64,000 bases of DNA from Dysosmobacter sp. Marseille-Q4140 (GTDB taxonomy: Bacteria; Bacillota; Clostridia; Oscillospirales; Oscillospiraceae): the NCBI GenBank assembly GCA_018228705.1, contig CP073694.1, forward strand, positions 2,356,001-2,420,000, written 5' to 3'. Shown one piece after another: positions 61,102 through 64,000 of the stretch (position 1 is the first letter of the stretch; every line of letters begins with the position of its first letter). The translations under genes and the position numbers were made by a program. The notes below the pieces were generated by a model. It did no database searches. It had not been told where the DNA came from and saw only the letters and a program-made list of their open reading frames with translations.

Positions 61102-61815
61102 TCACAGGGCTCCCGGCGCGCCGCTCTCCGTTTTCAGATCCGCCCACAGCAGATCCGCCAGCACCCAGGCCAGGGGGATCAGGGCCACCCAGATGGCCTT
61201 GCCCTGGATCCGGCGGCACAGCACGGTGGACAGCACACCGCCCAGCACGAACACCGCCAGCATCCCCAGGTGGCACAGGCTCCGCCGGACGTACTGCCGC
61301 TCCCGGGTCCGCAGGGCCATGCAGCAGGCGATGCCGGTCTGGCGCAGGTGGTTGGTGCAGAAGGTGGTGGCCATAGGAACGCCCTCCGCCGCCCGGAAGG
61401 TGTTGTACTGCATGGAGCAGATGAAGTTGATGGCCACCTGGGAGATCTGGAAGGGCGCCGTCTCCGGCAGCAGACCCAGGACGAACACAGCTGCCATCTC
61501 CACGGCCACCAGCACCGTCTCCCACTGGGTGGGCAGGCGCCAGCGGTCGGAGGTCCGGGCGGCCTCCGACAAAAAGGCGCCCAGGAAATAGGCGCTCATG
61601 GGGATCAGATAGTACAGGGCCTTTCCCCAGTGGGCGTCGCCGGCCGCCATGGCGAACAGCACGAAGTTGGCGGTCTGGGCGTTGCAGAACACGCCGCCCC
61701 GGATGGTGTAGGTAAAGGCGCCGAAGTAGCCGCCCACAAACATCAGGATGGTGAAGATCCACCACCGCTGGCTCTCCGGATAGTCCGTGCCGTCCCGTTT
61801 GCGCAAATGAAGCAT
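61102..61815 (-). CDS. DUF1275 (YoaK) family membrane protein
   Basis: 237 residues from the ATG at 61815 (GGGAGGA 7 nt upstream; an ATG at 61866 has a weaker site). About six membrane segments, with FTYTIRGGVFCNAQTANFV near residue 38 and FRAAEGVPMATTFCTNHLR, the family signatures. Function unknown; DUF1275 members are small putative transporters. It stands alone, 112 nt upstream of the XRE membrane-protein gene on the same strand. Confidence 0.85.
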   Translation of the reverse strand: MLHLRKRDGTDYPESQRWWIFTILMFVGGYFGAFTYTIRGGVFCNAQTANFVLFAMAAGDAHWGKALYYLIPMSAYFLGAFLSEAARTSDRWRLPTQWETVLVAVEMAAVFVLGLLPETAPFQISQVAINFICSMQYNTFRAAEGVPMATTFCTNHLRQTGIACCMALRTRERQYVRRSLCHLGMLAVFVLGGVLSTVLCRRIQGKAIWVALIPLAWVLADLLWADLKTESGAPGAL

Positions 61816-61915
61816 CCCGGTTCCTCCCGATCCGCCGCACCGGTCTTTTGCGGCGTTTTTCTCCATGATAGTACGGCCTTCGGCCGGATTCAAGAAAAAC
61901 CTGCCCGCCGGAGGG

Positions 61916-61948
61916 AAAAGGGAGGGGACCGCATTGCGGTCCCCTCCC
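61916..61948 (-). terminator. terminator of the PP2C-vWA/FHA operon
   Basis: A 13 bp perfect stem (61920-61932/61936-61948, loop ATT) followed on the minus strand by TTTTCC. Confidence 0.75.
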
Positions 61949-62020
61949 GAAAGATCCCCAGACAGTGTGTCCGCCTCCCGCGCCAGTCCCACGAGGGGCC
62001 GGAGGCGCCGGAGAAGGCGC

Positions 62021-63457
62021 TCAGAACTTCAGCTTCCAGACCACCTCGCCGGTGGTCAGGGTGTCCCCGCTGCGCAGGGCGCAGGGCATGGAGATGGCCG
62101 TGCCGTTGACCCGGGTGCCGTTCTGGGACCCCAGGTCCTCCAGGTACACGGTGTCCTCCGCCAGGAACACCCGGGCGTGCCGCCGGGAGACGGAGGGGTC
62201 GTCAAAGACGATGTCGCAGGTGCCGTCCCGGCCCACGGTCAGCTCCCGGACCAGGGTGTATTCCGGGCTGTCCCCGGCCAGGGTGCCGCAGACCGTCTCC
62301 ACCCGCAGGAAGATCCCCGCCGCCTCCGGAGCCGGAGGCGCGGCCGGGGCCGCCGGGGCGGCGGGCTGTTTCTTTTTCCGAAGCAGCACCGCGGCCAGGG
62401 CCGCCGCCAGCACTGCGGCTCCCCCGATGATCCACACCAGGGGCGGCACGGCGGGGCCGCCGTCCGGCTCCTCCGCCGGGGCGGCCTGGGCCGCCGCGCC
62501 GGTGTTCCCGGAGGGCGGCAGCTGGACCGGCGGCTCCGCCTGGCCGTCCGCCGTCTCCGCCTGCTCCGGCAGGTCCACGGTGCTCTCCGCCCGGCACAGC
62601 AGCTCGCCGCCGGAGGCGAAGGTGACGGTGAGGGGCTGGTCCGCGCCGGAGGCGGTGCAGCCGGTCAGGTCGAAGCCGGTGACCAGCATGGCCCCGTTGA
62701 GGGCGGCCAGCTGCTCCGCGGCCTCGGCCGCGGCGGCGGGATCCGCCGCCGCGCAGCTGGTGCCGCCGGAGGCCTCCGCCAGCAGGCCCAGGGACTCGAT
62801 GGCCCCGCTGTCTCCGCCCACGCCCACGGCGTGGAGCATCACGTCCGAGCCGCTCAGCCGCTCCAGCAGGTCCTCGTGGGAGACGCCGCCCGCCGGGTCG
62901 TACTGGACGGCGTCGGACAGCACCACCATGCACCGCAGCTCACTGCCCTCCCGGGGGATGGCCTCGAAGGCGTCCAGAGCCTGGTCGATGCAGCTGTGGA
63001 GGCGGGTGACGTCCTCGTCAAAGGGCAGGGCCTCCATGGCCTCCGCCAGGTCCTCCGCCGGGATCTCCTCCGCCGACAGGGAGAAGGCGTCGCCGAAGGT
63101 GGCCAGGAGGTAGCGGGTGTGCTCGCCCCCCTGGGCGGCCAGGGCCCCGGCGTAGGCCGCCAGCTCCTCCCGGAAAGGCGGCATGGAGGTGGAGTTGTCC
63201 ACCAGCAGCAGATAGGTCACGGGGGATCCGGCCTGGCGCACCGTCTCCAGGGCGTGGGCGGCGGAGAAGGTCTGGCCGCCGATCCCGGCCCGGGCCTGGG
63301 TGACGGGCCGGTCGGTCTCCGACAGCTCCACGTAGGTATACAGGGTGCTGCCCTGCACGAAGGCCCGGACGATCTCCGCGCCCTCCGCCGCCAGGGCGTT
63401 TACGCACAGCAGACCCGCCGCGGCGCAGGCCGCCAGGGCCCCAAGCAGTCGTCTCAT
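62021..63457 (-). CDS. membrane protein with von Willebrand A domain and C-terminal FHA domain
   Basis: 478 residues. A signal peptide (1-25) is followed by a vWA domain (about 80-260) with the MIDAS motif LLLVDNSTSMPP (DxSxS). A Pro/Ala-rich stretch precedes one membrane segment (about 340-362). The cytoplasmic end (about 380-478) is an FHA domain with VGRDGTCDIVFDDPSVSRRHA and GSQNGTRVNG. FHA domains bind phosphothreonine, so it may report phosphorylation to an outer vWA part. The ATG at 63457 has GGAGG 7 nt upstream; an ATG at 63463 touches that box. Confidence 0.87.
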   Translation of the reverse strand: MRRLLGALAACAAAGLLCVNALAAEGAEIVRAFVQGSTLYTYVELSETDRPVTQARAGIGGQTFSAAHALETVRQAGSPVTYLLLVDNSTSMPPFREELAAYAGALAAQGGEHTRYLLATFGDAFSLSAEEIPAEDLAEAMEALPFDEDVTRLHSCIDQALDAFEAIPREGSELRCMVVLSDAVQYDPAGGVSHEDLLERLSGSDVMLHAVGVGGDSGAIESLGLLAEASGGTSCAAADPAAAAEAAEQLAALNGAMLVTGFDLTGCTASGADQPLTVTFASGGELLCRAESTVDLPEQAETADGQAEPPVQLPPSGNTGAAAQAAPAEEPDGGPAVPPLVWIIGGAAVLAAALAAVLLRKKKQPAAPAAPAAPPAPEAAGIFLRVETVCGTLAGDSPEYTLVRELTVGRDGTCDIVFDDPSVSRRHARVFLAEDTVYLEDLGSQNGTRVNGTAISMPCALRSGDTLTTGEVVWKLKF

Positions 63458-63459
63458 GG

Positions 63460-64000
63460 TCATTCCTCCACAAATACGGTGATGAGGGAAAAGTTGTCGT
63501 TGCCCGGCGGGGTGCGGCGGATGTGCCGCAGCAGCATCAGCCGGGCCCACTGCTCCGGGGTCTGCGCCTTCAGGCAGTCCGCCAGGATCTCCTCCCGGTA
63601 CACATACTCCCAAAAGCCGTCGGAGCACAGCAAAAAGGCCTGGCCCGGTGCCAGGGGCGCCGAGGCGGTCTCCGGGGAACAGGTCTCCCGGCCCAGCACC
63701 CGCAGCAAACTGGAGCGGTCGTCGTCGTGGTAGACGTCCATCCGGGAGATCTCGCCCCCCAGGAACTTGCGGTAGGTGACGGAGTGGTCCGCGGTCAGCT
63801 GGGTGCAGCCGCCCTCCGCCACCCGGTAGAGCCGGGAGTCCCCGATGTGGCCCCAGAGGGCAGTGTCCCCCTCCAGCCACAGCGCCACGGCGGTGGTGCG
63901 CATCTCCTCCTGGCCGGGGAGCTTCTGCCCCTCCAGGATATCCCCGTTGGCCCGGACAAAGGCCTCCCGCAGGGCGGTCTCTCCGGCCTCGCCGGCGGAC
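63460..64000 (-). CDS. PP2C-family serine/threonine phosphatase, C-terminal part (5' end outside window)
   Basis: The frame is open to the window edge. The visible 179 residues have TTAVALWLEGDTALWGHIGDSRLYRV, FLLCSDGFWEYV and DNFSLITVFVEE, with the metal-binding Asp in GDSR, SDG and DNF. PP2C enzymes remove phosphate from Ser/Thr of proteins. Its stop overlaps the start region of the vWA/FHA gene, so it forms an operon with it. An eukaryote-like kinase is expected upstream, outside the window. Confidence 0.92.
   Translation of the reverse strand, partial: SAGEAGETALREAFVRANGDILEGQKLPGQEEMRTTAVALWLEGDTALWGHIGDSRLYRVAEGGCTQLTADHSVTYRKFLGGEISRMDVYHDDDRSSLLRVLGRETCSPETASAPLAPGQAFLLCSDGFWEYVYREEILADCLKAQTPEQWARLMLLRHIRRTPPGNDNFSLITVFVEE

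Noticed and set aside
59095..62109. A 1004-codon plus-strand frame across three minus-strand genes
   Set aside because: It spans a terminator and several minus-strand start sites, and its composition is that of reverse-read GC-rich code.

Overview
The window is GC-rich, densely packed bacterial DNA. It looks like a chromosomal segment from a spore-forming, anaerobic gut clostridium of the Oscillospirales (Flavonifractor / Lawsonibacter / Dysosmobacter type). This is inferred from spoIIE, a 4-hydroxybutyryl-CoA dehydratase beside butyryl-CoA dehydrogenase and EtfBA, rubredoxin, the Gram-positive rimP-nusA-ylxR-ylxQ-infB-rbfA order, NPN-cofactor genes and the base composition. The species cannot be named from this alone. 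I see no rRNA, tRNA, CRISPR array, prophage or transposase.

Layout. 1-7.5 kb (+): crotonyl/butyryl-CoA fermentation genes (abfD end, acyl-CoA dehydrogenase, etfB, etfA), then a DctPQM TRAP transporter. 7.5-10.5 kb (-): trmO, and an ECF sigma / anti-sigma operon with two membrane proteins. 10.5-17.1 kb (-): larE-larB-larC-fmdE and a FecBCD-type ABC importer. These read as one operon for the nickel-pincer nucleotide cofactor, with a structured leader that ends in a terminator and no lactate racemase gene. 17.1-23.3 kb (+): DUF3842 protein, NSS symporter and XdhC; dCMP deaminase; a pyruvyltransferase/ferredoxin/FrhB fusion; rubredoxin. 23.3-26.8 kb (-): queT with a long leader, and a dus-sigma-anti-sigma operon. 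26.9-29.3 kb (+): spoIIE and a small membrane protein.

29.4-38.9 kb (-): rimP-nusA-ylxR-ylxQ-infB, then a 0.95 kb gene-free stretch built as a fold-back of diverged inverted repeats, then rbfA-DHH phosphoesterase-truB-ribF. 39-41 kb (-): zur-znuC-znuB with a Fur-like box. 41.1-45.8 kb: a sugar nucleotidyltransferase (+) and an operon of two duplicated DUF2975 proteins, a small regulator and a DUF4173 protein (-). 46-50.2 kb (+): marR and a heterodimeric ABC exporter under a palindromic operator. 50.3-54.6 kb (-): a transmembrane XRE regulator, a GNAT acetyltransferase and ftsH. 54.6-59 kb (+): rlmB, a P1B-ATPase-like protein without catalytic motifs, and an HtrA-like protease with SLH-like repeats. 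59.1-64 kb (-): a HAD phosphatase, a second XRE membrane protein, a DUF1275 protein, and a PP2C phosphatase with a vWA/FHA membrane protein, the phosphatase running off the right edge.

Working together: the left end supports butyrate formation from 4-hydroxybutyryl-CoA and uptake of an organic acid. The lar region supports building and feeding a nickel cofactor whose client enzyme lies elsewhere. The middle is housekeeping translation. The right end is mostly envelope sensing and signalling.
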